This document shows, piece by piece, positions 33,238 to 41,905 of a stretch of DNA of 47,631 nt. Source of the DNA: Flavobacteriales bacterium UBA1958 (GTDB lineage: Bacteria; Bacteroidota; Bacteroidia; Flavobacteriales_D; Sanyastnellaceae); contig DDEI01000003.1 of assembly GCA_002336675.1 (NCBI GenBank), positions 12,637 to 60,267 on the forward strand, read 5' to 3'. The notes under the pieces were generated by a model. It saw only the letters and a program-made list of their open reading frames with translations. It had not been told where the DNA came from and made no database searches. Within the stretch, counting starts at the first letter, position 1. The number at the start of each line of letters is the position of its first letter. The translations under genes and the position numbers were made by a program.

Positions 33238-34266
33238 ATGGAAGAGAATCACCCAAATAATATCACTAAAAACCAGAACCAAGACATACAAAAGCTAAAT
33301 GAACTAATCATTAGTAAAGGTGCATTTATTGGCTTAATGAGAGCTGAAGTAGGCAGGGCTATTATTGGTCAGAAAAATATGGTAGAAAAACTACTCATAG
33401 GCCTATTAAGTGACGGCCATGTTCTTCTTGAAGGCGTCCCTGGATTAGCAAAAACCCTAGCGATAAACTCCTTATCCAAAACTATAGGTGGAAAATTTAG
33501 CAGAATTCAGTTCACACCCGACTTACTTCCTGCCGATGTAACAGGTACGCTAATATACAGTCAAAAAACTGGAGATTTCTCAGTAAAGAAGGGTCCAATA
33601 TTCGCTAACTTTTTACTGGCAGATGAAATAAACCGAGCGCCCGCGAAAGTACAGTCCGCTCTTCTAGAAGCCATGCAAGAAAAACAAGTGACGCTAGGAA
33701 ATGAAACCTATAAACTACCTAGTCCATTTTTAGTTTTAGCTACCCAGAATCCATTGGAGCAAGAAGGGACTTACACACTGCCCGAGGCGCAAAGCGATAG
33801 ATTTATGCTAAAGCTAGTGCTAGATTATCCTTCAATAGAGGAAGAACGAGAAATTGTTCGACTTAATTTGAATAAGGATGAATTTACTATTCCGAATAAA
33901 GTAGTAAGCACAAAAGAAATTTTAGAAGCCAGACAATTGGTTAAATCCATTTACATGGATGATAAAATAGAGCAGTACATTCTGGACATCGTCTTTGCCA
34001 CGCGAAACCCAGAAAAATACAATTTAGCTCATCTTCAACCTCTCTTAAGATTCGGTGGCTCACCCAGAGCCACAATAGCTTTAGCTAAAGCCTCTAAGGC
34101 AAATGCCTTTCTTCAGCAAAGAGGTTATGTTATTCCTGAAGATGTAAGAGAAATCTGTTACGATGTATTGAGACACCGAATAGGCATGACCTATGAAGCT
34201 GAAGCCGAAGACATCAACCAAGAACAAATAATTACGGAGATCCTGAATAAAGTAGAAATCCCTTAA
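33238..34266 (+). CDS. MoxR-family AAA+ ATPase
   Basis: The 342-residue protein is a MoxR ATPase. Walker A is GVPGLAKT (66-73), Walker B is LLADEINRAPAKVQ (about 127-140), sensor 1 is VLATQNPLEQEGTY (about 178) and sensor 2 is RFGGSPRA (about 275). An N-terminal extension of about 30 residues is hydrophilic. MoxR ATPases work with VWA-domain proteins as chaperones or assembly factors for membrane and metal-protein complexes. It is the first gene of the Bat operon, followed by DUF58 after 11 bp. Confidence 0.96.
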   Translation: MEENHPNNITKNQNQDIQKLNELIISKGAFIGLMRAEVGRAIIGQKNMVEKLLIGLLSDGHVLLEGVPGLAKTLAINSLSKTIGGKFSRIQFTPDLLPADVTGTLIYSQKTGDFSVKKGPIFANFLLADEINRAPAKVQSALLEAMQEKQVTLGNETYKLPSPFLVLATQNPLEQEGTYTLPEAQSDRFMLKLVLDYPSIEEEREIVRLNLNKDEFTIPNKVVSTKEILEARQLVKSIYMDDKIEQYILDIVFATRNPEKYNLAHLQPLLRFGGSPRATIALAKASKANAFLQQRGYVIPEDVREICYDVLRHRIGMTYEAEAEDINQEQIITEILNKVEIP

Positions 34267-34277
34267 CCTCAGCGCTT

Positions 34278-35144
34278 ATGGAAACAAAGGAATTACTCAA
34301 AAAAGTACGCGCCATAGAGATTAGGACGAAACAAATTTCCATGCAGATGTTTAGTGGGAACTATCACTCTAAATTCAAGGGAAGAGGTATGTCTTTTAGA
34401 GAAAATAGAGAATATTATTCTGGTGATGACATCCGCGCTATAAACTGGAATGTAACGGCTAAAATGAACGCACCTTACACTAAGGTTTTCGAGGAAGAAA
34501 GAGAGTTAAATGCACTCATATTGGTAGATATAAGCTCAAGCAATCTTCTAGGAAGCGGAAGTCAAACCAAGAAAGATCTCATAACAGAGATTTCTGCTGT
34601 TCTCTCTATGAGCGCTATCCAAAACAAGGATAAGGTAGGTGTTCTTTTTTTCTCTGATGCGATTGAAAAGTACATCCCTCCTGCTGGTGGTAAATCCCAT
34701 GTTCTGAAAATAATACGAGACTTGGTTCACCTCTCTCCTGTTTCTAAAAAAACAGATATAAATCAAGCCTTGATTTATGCCAATAGGATGCTAAAAAAGC
34801 GAAGCATCATATTTCTGATTTCAGACTTTAAAGCGGATAATTACAGTGATAATTTAAAGCGAACGAACCTCAAGCATAGCTTGACCGCTATTCAGATTAT
34901 AGACAAGCGTGAAACGCAAATGAGTGACATAGGACTGGTACAACTAAAGGATGCCGAAAGCGGAAAGCTAAAATGGGTAAATACGAGCTCTTATAAAACT
35001 AGAAAAAAATACAATAGTCTTATGACTGAACGTCAGGACGGCTTAGAAAAAATGTTTTTGAAAAGTGGAATAAATACGACCCAAATCTATACCGACCTTC
35101 CATACATCAAACCTTTAACAGCTCTTTTCCAGAGAGGCAAATGA
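34278..35144 (+). CDS. DUF58 domain protein of the Bat operon
   Basis: The 288-residue protein has the DUF58 signature GRGMSFRENREYYSGDDIRAINWNVTAK (about 36-64, given here as the key G-R-G/E-Y-x-x-G-D-D-x-R-x-I-x-W pattern). A VWA-like segment follows, with LILVDISSSN (about 78), the D-x-S-x-S metal site. DUF58 proteins almost always accompany MoxR and are thought to be their partners. There is no membrane segment, so the protein is cytoplasmic or peripheral. Its stop overlaps the next start (ATGA at 35141-35144). Confidence 0.93.
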   Translation: METKELLKKVRAIEIRTKQISMQMFSGNYHSKFKGRGMSFRENREYYSGDDIRAINWNVTAKMNAPYTKVFEEERELNALILVDISSSNLLGSGSQTKKDLITEISAVLSMSAIQNKDKVGVLFFSDAIEKYIPPAGGKSHVLKIIRDLVHLSPVSKKTDINQALIYANRMLKKRSIIFLISDFKADNYSDNLKRTNLKHSLTAIQIIDKRETQMSDIGLVQLKDAESGKLKWVNTSSYKTRKKYNSLMTERQDGLEKMFLKSGINTTQIYTDLPYIKPLTALFQRGK

Positions 35145-36076
35145 AACATTTCTATTTAGCCATATTAGTAACTTTATCTTGGTCTACCCTATTCTCACAG
35201 GTAGAACTGAATACGATATTACCTAACGACAGTATACTTATAGGCCAGCCTGTCAGCTATGAACTAACTCTTCTATTAAAAAATGAATCAGACTCGGCTT
35301 TTATTAATTGGTTCATTCCTCTAGACTCTTTAAGTGAGGGACTAGAGATTATAGAAGTAGGCACTATTAGAAATGAAGAGGACAGTTATTCCATTTCTAA
35401 AAAAATCGTGTTTAGAGCGGAAAAAACAGGGTTCTACCCTATAAAACCAATTACAGTTAAAGTTCGTGATAAATCATTTACAAGTCAAGCTAAACTCGTG
35501 GGGGTTTACAGCACATTAACCAACCCTGCGCAAGAGGAAATTAGAGCGGAAAAAGAAGGCAATGAAGTGTCTTACGGAATAGGAGACTGGCTGATAGACA
35601 ACTGGATTTGGATCGGAGTCTTTCTAATAATCATCGCCTCTGCTGTAATAGCTATAAAACGATTTACCAATCGACAAAACCCAGAAGAAAGTCCAACCGA
35701 AATAGCAACAGAACCTAAAGAACCTGCTTACAGTATAGCTCAAAGAAAAATAAACCATCTATCAGAGAAGAAACCTTGGCAGGATGGCGACCTAAAAGCC
35801 TACCACACCTCTATAAGCTATATTCTCAGAGAATATTTAGAAGGTGAGCTTCGTTTTCAAGCACTAGAAAAGTCGACATCAGAGATACTAACCGAATGCT
35901 CTAAAAAAGGTTTTTCTGAAAAAAATATGCGTTCGATCAAACAGCTGCTTTCTTTAACTGATTTAGTAAAATTTGCAAAGCAACTTCCTACTGAAGATGA
36001 AAACAAAGAGATTCTCTCCAGCATAAAGCAAATAATAGATACTATTCACTCTGAATTTAGTCCCGAAAAATCGTGA
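35141..36076 (+). CDS. Bat-operon membrane protein with BatD-like layout
   Basis: This 311-residue protein has a signal peptide (about 1-20), an outside beta-rich domain (about 22-130, PNDSILIGQPVSYELTLLL and then GFYPIKPITVKV), one membrane helix (about 153-168, WIWIGVFLIIIASAVIAI), and a helical cytoplasmic domain (about 200-305, LKAYHTSISYILREYLEG). The layout mirrors BatD further down the operon, and the cytoplasmic part resembles DUF4381-type proteins that sit beside BatA elsewhere. No enzyme motif is present. It overlaps both neighbours by 4 bp, indicating translational coupling. A role as a membrane partner of the VWA proteins is inference. Confidence 0.8.
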   Translation: MKHFYLAILVTLSWSTLFSQVELNTILPNDSILIGQPVSYELTLLLKNESDSAFINWFIPLDSLSEGLEIIEVGTIRNEEDSYSISKKIVFRAEKTGFYPIKPITVKVRDKSFTSQAKLVGVYSTLTNPAQEEIRAEKEGNEVSYGIGDWLIDNWIWIGVFLIIIASAVIAIKRFTNRQNPEESPTEIATEPKEPAYSIAQRKINHLSEKKPWQDGDLKAYHTSISYILREYLEGELRFQALEKSTSEILTECSKKGFSEKNMRSIKQLLSLTDLVKFAKQLPTEDENKEILSSIKQIIDTIHSEFSPEKS

Positions 36077-37137
36077 TTTCTAGAAAAAACATAGTGCCAC
36101 TGATTCTGTTTTACGCGTTCTTACTATGCCTAACTCTTATAGGCATTCAGCTGTATGATTTTCATTCGCCAAAATGGCTGTTAACATTAATAGTCCTGCC
36201 CTTTATCTCTTTCTTTTTTATTAAAAATAAACATGAAATTTTCGGAGAACTAACCTTAAATGAAGTGAGCGAAATTCCAGCATATGCCTTCCTTCAAGCG
36301 CTCCCTTCGAGTTATAAATACCTCTCTAAAACAGCCCTGTTCTTCATGATTCTAAGTCTAGCTCGGCCGCAAGAAGACATGGTACCAAAAGACATTTCTA
36401 AAGAAGGGATAGATATAATTATAGCACTGGATGTAAGCTTAAGTATGCTAGCCAAGGATTTTGAGCCAGACAGATTGGCCGCAGCTAAACGAGTAGCTAA
36501 GGAGTTCGTGAAAGATAGACAAAATGACCGAATAGGAATCGTTATTTATGCCGCAGAAAGCTACCCTATAGTGCCGCTTACAAGCGACAAACAGACTATC
36601 CTTAATGCTATAGATGGCATTGAATTTGGAGAATTAAAAGATGGAACTGCTATAGGAATGGGATTAGCCTCGGCTGTAAATAGGCTAAAAGAATCAAGTT
36701 CAGAAAGTAAAGCTATAATCCTCTTATCCGATGGTGAAAACAACCAAGGAGAGATAAGACCGGAGGTAGCCAGCGAACTAGCTAAAGCATACGGAGTAAG
36801 AGTTTACACTATAGGAGTGGGAAGTGAAGGTACCGCCCTATCCCCAGGCAGAGATAGATTTGGCAACATCGGATATAGAGAAGCTCCTGTTAGAATAGAT
36901 GAAAGAACGCTTTATGAAATCGCTGAAAAAACAGGAGGACAATACTTTAGAGCTACCAGCGAGGAAAAATTAAAAGAAATTTATTCAGAAATAGATAAGC
37001 TCGAGAAGACTAGATTCGAAGCCACTATTATTAAACAGAAAGCGGATGTTTTCTATAAGTTTCTATGGATCTCCCTCGGTTTAATGATCATAGTATTCGC
37101 ACTAAAAAACCTTCTCTTTAAATCCATTTTTTCATGA
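36073..37137 (+). CDS. batA: BatA: VWA-domain membrane protein
   Basis: The 354-residue protein has two N-terminal membrane helices (about 7-27, 34-50), a third near 84-97, a von Willebrand A domain (about 113-310) and a final membrane helix (about 328-346). The MIDAS site begins IIIALDVSLSMLAKDFEPDRL (D120-x-S-x-S); later MIDAS residues are T194 region (DGTAIG) and ILLSDGENNQG. The start is GTG at 36073, overlapping the previous stop (GTGA). In Bacteroidetes BatA is linked to aerotolerance and stress survival as part of a membrane complex; the exact role is not settled. Confidence 0.95.
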   Translation: MISRKNIVPLILFYAFLLCLTLIGIQLYDFHSPKWLLTLIVLPFISFFFIKNKHEIFGELTLNEVSEIPAYAFLQALPSSYKYLSKTALFFMILSLARPQEDMVPKDISKEGIDIIIALDVSLSMLAKDFEPDRLAAAKRVAKEFVKDRQNDRIGIVIYAAESYPIVPLTSDKQTILNAIDGIEFGELKDGTAIGMGLASAVNRLKESSSESKAIILLSDGENNQGEIRPEVASELAKAYGVRVYTIGVGSEGTALSPGRDRFGNIGYREAPVRIDERTLYEIAEKTGGQYFRATSEEKLKEIYSEIDKLEKTRFEATIIKQKADVFYKFLWISLGLMIIVFALKNLLFKSIFS

Positions 37138-38276
37138 AAAAAAGAGAAGAAATATGGCCTATTCGTTCGCTCATCTGGGCACTTCTTCTACTCGAAGCTT
37201 TTGTCTTCCTGATCTACTGCACAATATTTCATTCTTCTATAGACTTCTTAGCGTTTTTAAAGTGGGAGTTTAAACAGTATAAACCGCTATTCGTTTTGTC
37301 TCCTTTAATTTCTTTTGTCTTTATATGGCTATGGCATTGGAAAACCAAGGCTATATTAAACTGGAAAGAAACCTCAGATTTAAAGAGAACACTAAAGAAT
37401 GATCTCTCTTTTAAGGATTTATCCTTTAAAAATTCTGTGGCGCGGTTCATTTCAGTAAAACTAGCTCTACTTCTTCTAATCACAGCTCTTTTAGGCCCTA
37501 AATCAGGTGGAGAAATGACCGAAACTCTTTCTGAAGGTTTAGAGGTTATGATAGCGCTAGACCTGTCTAAATCCATGCTCGCTGAAGACGTTCAGCCCAA
37601 CAGATTGTACGCGGCAAAAACGGCCATAAAAAATATTCTAAAAAAGATGGACGGAGATAAAGTAGGCTTAGTGGTCTTCTCTGCCAATGCCTATACACAA
37701 ATGCCGCTGAGTAATGATTATGCCTCTGCCATAAACTATTTAGAATCCTTAAACACATCTACAGTTCCTATCCAAGGAACGAGTATTTCAGAGGCCATCA
37801 AAGTCTCTATGGAGGGCTTCGATCAAAACTCTAGTGCCAGTAAAAGCATATTACTCTTCACAGATGGAGAAGATCATGAGGAGGAGCTAGAAGAAACTTT
37901 AAATATAGCTAAGGAAGGCCAAATTAAAATATCATGCTTGGCTTTAGGTTCAGATTATGGAGCGCCTATCCCCAATTCTAACTCGGAAGATAAATACAAG
38001 AAAGACAAACAAGGAAACACCGTAATATCTAAAGCCAATATTCCGCTGCTACAATCTATAGCTGAATCAAATGATGGGTTTTTCAGCCAAATTAAATCTA
38101 GCTCACCTAAAGAAGTTAAAGACTTAAACGGCTATTTAAGAACTCAAGAAAAAACAGAAACTGGTGCATTTATGTTCAATAACTTAACCCCTAGATTTCA
38201 AGTACCGCTACTTTTAAGCGTGTTGTTTTTTATTATTTCTATGCTCATAAAAGAAAAAGAGGGCCCATGGTTTTAA
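37134..38276 (+). CDS. batB: BatB: second VWA-domain membrane protein
   Basis: The 380-residue protein repeats the BatA plan: helices near 13-32, 52-68 and 107-121, a VWA domain (about 135-340) with the MIDAS D143-x-S-x-S in MIALDLSKSMLAEDVQPNRL, then QGTSISEA and LLFTDGEDHEE, and a C-terminal helix (about 355-371). BatA and BatB are evidently ancient duplicates and both keep the metal-binding residues. The gene overlaps batA by 4 bp and batC by 10 bp. Confidence 0.95.
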   Translation: MKKREEIWPIRSLIWALLLLEAFVFLIYCTIFHSSIDFLAFLKWEFKQYKPLFVLSPLISFVFIWLWHWKTKAILNWKETSDLKRTLKNDLSFKDLSFKNSVARFISVKLALLLLITALLGPKSGGEMTETLSEGLEVMIALDLSKSMLAEDVQPNRLYAAKTAIKNILKKMDGDKVGLVVFSANAYTQMPLSNDYASAINYLESLNTSTVPIQGTSISEAIKVSMEGFDQNSSASKSILLFTDGEDHEEELEETLNIAKEGQIKISCLALGSDYGAPIPNSNSEDKYKKDKQGNTVISKANIPLLQSIAESNDGFFSQIKSSSPKEVKDLNGYLRTQEKTETGAFMFNNLTPRFQVPLLLSVLFFIISMLIKEKEGPWF

Positions 38277-38971
38277 GAATATTTTTATTCACTTTTCTCG
38301 CGTTGCAATGCGTACCTACATTCTCTCAAAGCTCCAAGCTAAACGCAGCTTTAGGCTCTGATTTATATAAGGACAGTCTGTATGATGAATCTATTCATCT
38401 TTATAATGAGAGCTTGAAACTAGAGCCGAATAATGAATACCTATTCAATTTAGGGAATGCTTACCTCAAAGCAGAAGATTTAGAAAATGCCAAGAAGACT
38501 TACTCCCAATTATTAAACTCTTCCTCAGCCAGTGATCATCAAAAATCTAAAGCCGCTTATAATTTAGGGAATCTAAATTATGCAGAACAAAACCTTGGGG
38601 ATGCTATTAAAAATTACAAAGAAGCACTGCGCTTAAATCCCGAGGATATTCAAGCAAGTGAAAATTTACAAATCGCTCTAGCGCAGCTTCAACAGCAGCA
38701 AGAGAAAAAAGAACAACAAAAACAGCAGGACCAAAACCGGGACGAACAAGGAGGAGAAGAAGACTCTCCTACTCAACCAAAAGAAGACTCTGATCAGGAG
38801 AAAAATGAAGAAGAAAAGAAGTCAAGTCAATCTGATCATATAGATCTGGATAAAGCAGATGAAATCATGGATTATCTAGATCAGGTAGAAAAAAAGACAA
38901 GAGAAAGATTAAATAGCAACAAGGATAAAAAAGGTACGGGAGCGAATAAAAAACCTGAGAAAGATTGGTAA
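38267..38971 (+). CDS. batC: BatC: TPR protein with charged Gln/Glu/Lys-rich tail
   Basis: The 234-residue protein has a signal peptide (about 1-20), three or so TPR units (about 27-140, including YLFNLGNAYLKAEDLENAKK and AAYNLGNLNYAEQNLGDAIK), and a low-complexity tail of about 80 residues rich in Q, E, K, D and S with a short helical end. That tail is typical of BatC homologues. TPRs suggest a scaffold for the VWA proteins in the periplasm. It overlaps batB by 10 bp and batD by 7 bp. Confidence 0.9.
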   Translation: MVLRIFLFTFLALQCVPTFSQSSKLNAALGSDLYKDSLYDESIHLYNESLKLEPNNEYLFNLGNAYLKAEDLENAKKTYSQLLNSSSASDHQKSKAAYNLGNLNYAEQNLGDAIKNYKEALRLNPEDIQASENLQIALAQLQQQQEKKEQQKQQDQNRDEQGGEEDSPTQPKEDSDQEKNEEEKKSSQSDHIDLDKADEIMDYLDQVEKKTRERLNSNKDKKGTGANKKPEKDW

Positions 38972-40635
38972 GACTCATTACATTCATATCATTCTTGTTC
39001 ACTCAAAGCTTCGCTTTTTCTCAAGGAATATCTGTAGAGTATCCAAAAGTGGTAGCGGTAGGTCAGCAATTTAATATTAGCTACATCATAAGCACTAACG
39101 AGGCCTCTGACTTGACTATTTCTAATGACGACAAGGAATTAAACATCATAAATAAAAGAACTCCCTCGAGAAAGTTAAATAGAGATAAAAGCGTTACCTA
39201 CGTATTCTCCGTAATACCAGAAAAGACAGGAAACTCAATTCAGATTCCCTCCCTATCCGCCAAGGTAAAAAGCCTTCAAATAACTTCAAAAAAATCTACT
39301 GTAAATGTGGTCTCTAACAAAGCCACAGAAGGAAGACAAAACTACACTGCTCGACTAGAGTTAAACTCTAACACTTTGTATGAAGGTGAGGCTATCATAG
39401 CTGAACTCAAAGTATATTTTTCTGTAAATATCCAAGATCTTAACGGCAGCTTCATTACCACAAGTGAGGAACTGAGCATAAAAAAATTAGATCAACATGA
39501 TTTCGAACAAAGCCAGGCCTTGCTTAACGGAAAACTCTACAACACGGCCATAATAGGCCGCTATAGAATCACTGGAGATTTGGCTGGAAATTATGAAATA
39601 CCAAGTCTACCAGTAAACATTACTATGCGCAACAAAGTAAGGCAAGGACTAGTTACCCGATACACCGATGAAATAATCACAATACAAACCTCTCCATTAA
39701 ATTTACGGGTATTACCAATAACTCAAGATAAACCTAAAAACTACTTAGGAGTATTTTCTGAATTAGAACTAGAGGCAGTATACCCTAGAGAATCACTAAG
39801 CTATTCAGAGGCGGCAACACTAGAGCTGCAGCTCACTGGAAAAGGTAACTTCTGCACTTTAGCTACTCCTAAACTCCCTGAGCTAAACTCATTATTTGAA
39901 ATTTACGAACCTTCAGTAAAATCTGATTACTCAAATTTAGCTTACGACCCAAACGGCAAAGTAACATTCGAATACACTTTAGTTCCTAAAACAGTAGGCT
40001 ACATCAAAGCGGATAACCGATACTTATTCTTCTTTAACTCATCAACTGAAAAATTCGACTCGCTAGAAATCAATGGGTTTACTTTAACTGTGGAAACTGG
40101 CACTAAGAAGGAAATCTCTTTCTCCCCAGAAATAGCAGAGACAGCTTTTAAACCAATATCCAAAGAGACACTAAGTAATCCTAGAAGACCCATTATCAAG
40201 TCACTTTTCACTTATTTAATCGGGTTAATATCTATCGTTATCACGTTTGTTCTAGCATGGGTATTGAGATTGACTAATACTAATAAGCAAAAGAAGCTTA
40301 AAGAAAATGTGGTGATTTCACCGTATAAAAAATTCGAAACGCAACTTGAAACAATGAAGTCTTCACTTCGCATTAAAGATGCCTATGGGAAACTACTAGA
40401 ATACACAGAAACATATTTTTTATCTAAATTCTCATTAACTAAACATTCCTTTACAAAGGAGAGTTTATCTTCCATTCTACCTATGGAGATTGCCATTAAA
40501 AGTATTCAGTTTATAGAACGGTTAGAATTACAGAAATTCGGAAATAATGCTGACGCAACAGATAATGAAGAAGAAGTGAGAAAATTAGTTTTAGAATCTA
40601 AAGCATTAATTAACCAAATTGAACAGTTAAAATGA
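38965..40635 (+). CDS. batD: BatD: large Ig-like membrane protein
   Basis: The 556-residue protein has a signal peptide (about 1-19, LITFISFLFTQSFAFSQ), several beta-sandwich segments outside the membrane (for example VEYPKVVAVGQQFNISYIIS and TLYEGEAIIAELKVYF), a membrane helix (about 414-431, LFTYLIGLISIVITFVLAWV) and a helical cytoplasmic part to the end. It matches the BatD/oxygen-tolerance family. The start is TTG at 38965, overlapping the batC stop; no ATG is near and the signal peptide requires this start. The 4-bp overlap with batE again indicates coupling. Confidence 0.9.
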   Translation: MVRLITFISFLFTQSFAFSQGISVEYPKVVAVGQQFNISYIISTNEASDLTISNDDKELNIINKRTPSRKLNRDKSVTYVFSVIPEKTGNSIQIPSLSAKVKSLQITSKKSTVNVVSNKATEGRQNYTARLELNSNTLYEGEAIIAELKVYFSVNIQDLNGSFITTSEELSIKKLDQHDFEQSQALLNGKLYNTAIIGRYRITGDLAGNYEIPSLPVNITMRNKVRQGLVTRYTDEIITIQTSPLNLRVLPITQDKPKNYLGVFSELELEAVYPRESLSYSEAATLELQLTGKGNFCTLATPKLPELNSLFEIYEPSVKSDYSNLAYDPNGKVTFEYTLVPKTVGYIKADNRYLFFFNSSTEKFDSLEINGFTLTVETGTKKEISFSPEIAETAFKPISKETLSNPRRPIIKSLFTYLIGLISIVITFVLAWVLRLTNTNKQKKLKENVVISPYKKFETQLETMKSSLRIKDAYGKLLEYTETYFLSKFSLTKHSFTKESLSSILPMEIAIKSIQFIERLELQKFGNNADATDNEEEVRKLVLESKALINQIEQLK

Positions 40636-41273
40636 AAACAGTTATGACACTGATTAGTTGTTCTTTTGTTCTCATTAGCAGTTTTGCTATGCCTACACCA
40701 AAAGAATTTTCTCAACTAGTAATTGAAGGAGATAGCTGTTTTCAAGAACAGAATTTCGCAGAAGCCATAGTGAAATACGAACAGGCTAGAAAGTTAGATT
40801 CTAGCCATCCTGAGCTTCTCAGAAACTTAACTGCGGCTTATGAGAATACTACTAACAGCGCAAACACTCTCTTTATTTCGGACATCAGAAGTTTTAGTAA
40901 CCGACTCTTCAATCCAAGATTTAAGGACCTCTATTCTTTTACGAGCTACATCCTACTCATTCTCTCAATAATTTTCTTTACTAGAGACCTAAGCGTTACT
41001 CATCATAAAAAAATTCATCTCATCCTCTATTCATTGGCTGTGCTTAGCATCGTTTTAGCTTTAGTTACTCAGTCAACTAATTCAAAAGAAGCTATAGTGA
41101 ATATTTCTGAAGCTAAGATTTATGAATCTACGTCAGAAACTGCTCCACTAGTTACATCTGTAAACCCTGGATACAAAGTAAGAGTATTAAAATCCTACGA
41201 AGAATGGAGCTCCATAGAACTTCCTACAAAACAAAAAGGATGGATAAAAAACAACGTAATAAAACCGATTTAG
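40632..41273 (+). CDS. batE: BatE: TPR and SH3-domain membrane protein
   Basis: The 213-residue protein has a signal peptide (about 1-19), one or two TPR units (about 24-70, LVIEGDSCFQEQNFAEAIVK), two membrane helices (about 100-115 and 127-143) and a C-terminal bacterial SH3 domain (about 150-213, with KIYESTSETAPLVTSVNPGYKV and GWIKNNVIKPI). This is the standard BatE composition in Bacteroidetes. It ends the operon; no convincing strong terminator follows, only an imperfect hairpin about 155 bp on. Confidence 0.88.
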   Translation: MKTVMTLISCSFVLISSFAMPTPKEFSQLVIEGDSCFQEQNFAEAIVKYEQARKLDSSHPELLRNLTAAYENTTNSANTLFISDIRSFSNRLFNPRFKDLYSFTSYILLILSIIFFTRDLSVTHHKKIHLILYSLAVLSIVLALVTQSTNSKEAIVNISEAKIYESTSETAPLVTSVNPGYKVRVLKSYEEWSSIELPTKQKGWIKNNVIKPI

Positions 41274-41681
41274 AAACAGGGATTCACCCCTACGAAGCCT
41301 TATAACCAAAGGAAATAGATGAATCAGCAGCTAGACATAGAAAAAAAGAGATTTTTAATGGATTTAGGGTAAGAGTTAGATGTATAAAGTTAACTCTAGT
41401 GCGAGCTACTTGAAAGAATAATAAGACCAAAAAAAAGCATTCCCGCTGGAACACTTTTTTACCTTAACCAATATTAATCTCTGTTTATTCACCTATTTGA
41501 CTTAGGAGAGAGTAACTCATGTTTCTGTATAACGCATGGTTTTCAGTTTAGGTTTCACTTTTTTTTAAAGTAAAACGTTTAATACCCAAAAAAAAATGAA
41601 GCACTACATTCTATTTTACAGACTCTTAGTGCATTTAAATTGATACTATTTTTATTAATGATTGCTAAAAATCGGCACAAA
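41274..41681. other. Intergenic region after the Bat operon
   Basis: No gene is seen; only frames of 10-17 codons with starts. It holds an imperfect hairpin at 41429-41460 and several A/T runs, and may serve as the Bat operon 3' untranslated region and the far flank of the tRNA terminator. Confidence 0.5.
41429..41460 (+). terminator. Weak terminator candidate of the Bat operon
   Basis: An A-run, the stem AGCATTCC/GGAACACT with two mismatches and a CGCT loop, and a T-run. The stem is imperfect and 155 bp from batE, so the call is tentative. Confidence 0.35.
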
Positions 41682-41709
41682 AAAAACCCAGTGATTAAAC
41701 TGGGTTTTT
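41682..41709 (-). terminator. Terminator of tRNA-Ser
   Basis: Perfect 10-bp stem AAAAACCCAG/CTGGGTTTTT with an 8-base loop, starting 5 bp after the tRNA 3' end on the minus strand and followed by T on that strand. The A/T flanks make it potentially bidirectional. Confidence 0.88.
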
Positions 41710-41713
41710 AAAG

Positions 41714-41798
41714 CGGAGAGTGAGGGATTCGAACCCCCGGTACGTTGCCGCACAATGGTTTTCAAGACCACCGCATTCGACCACTCTGCCAACTCTCC
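41714..41798 (-). tRNA. tRNA-Ser (anticodon UGA)
   Basis: On the minus strand the 7-bp acceptor stem is GGAGAGT/ACTCTCC with a G discriminator (41714). The anticodon loop CTTGAAA has anticodon TGA (plus-strand 41762-41764) between TGGT and ACCA. A long variable arm (GTGCG-GCAA-CGTAC) marks a class II tRNA-Ser, and the T arm has GGTTCGAATCC. Length is 85 nt and the CCA end is not encoded, so it must be added by CCA transferase. A terminator follows. Confidence 0.97.
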
Positions 41799-41891
41799 GC
41801 GGCAAAGATAATTCCTTTTTTAAGTACCAACCAAGCTTTTTGAAGTGATTATTTTAGTTTTTTTTTGAATGCCCTACTGACGGGGATTTGC

Positions 41892-41899
41892 TAACTTTG
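41892..41899 (+). promoter_or_regulatory. -7 box (TAACTTTG) of the GWxTD gene
   Basis: TAACTTTG fits TAnnTTTG and ends 6 bp before the ATG at 41906. A TTTG at 41864-41867 is 24 bp upstream, slightly beyond normal spacing. If used, the transcript would have almost no leader. Confidence 0.5.
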
Positions 41900-41905
41900 T
41901 TGTAG

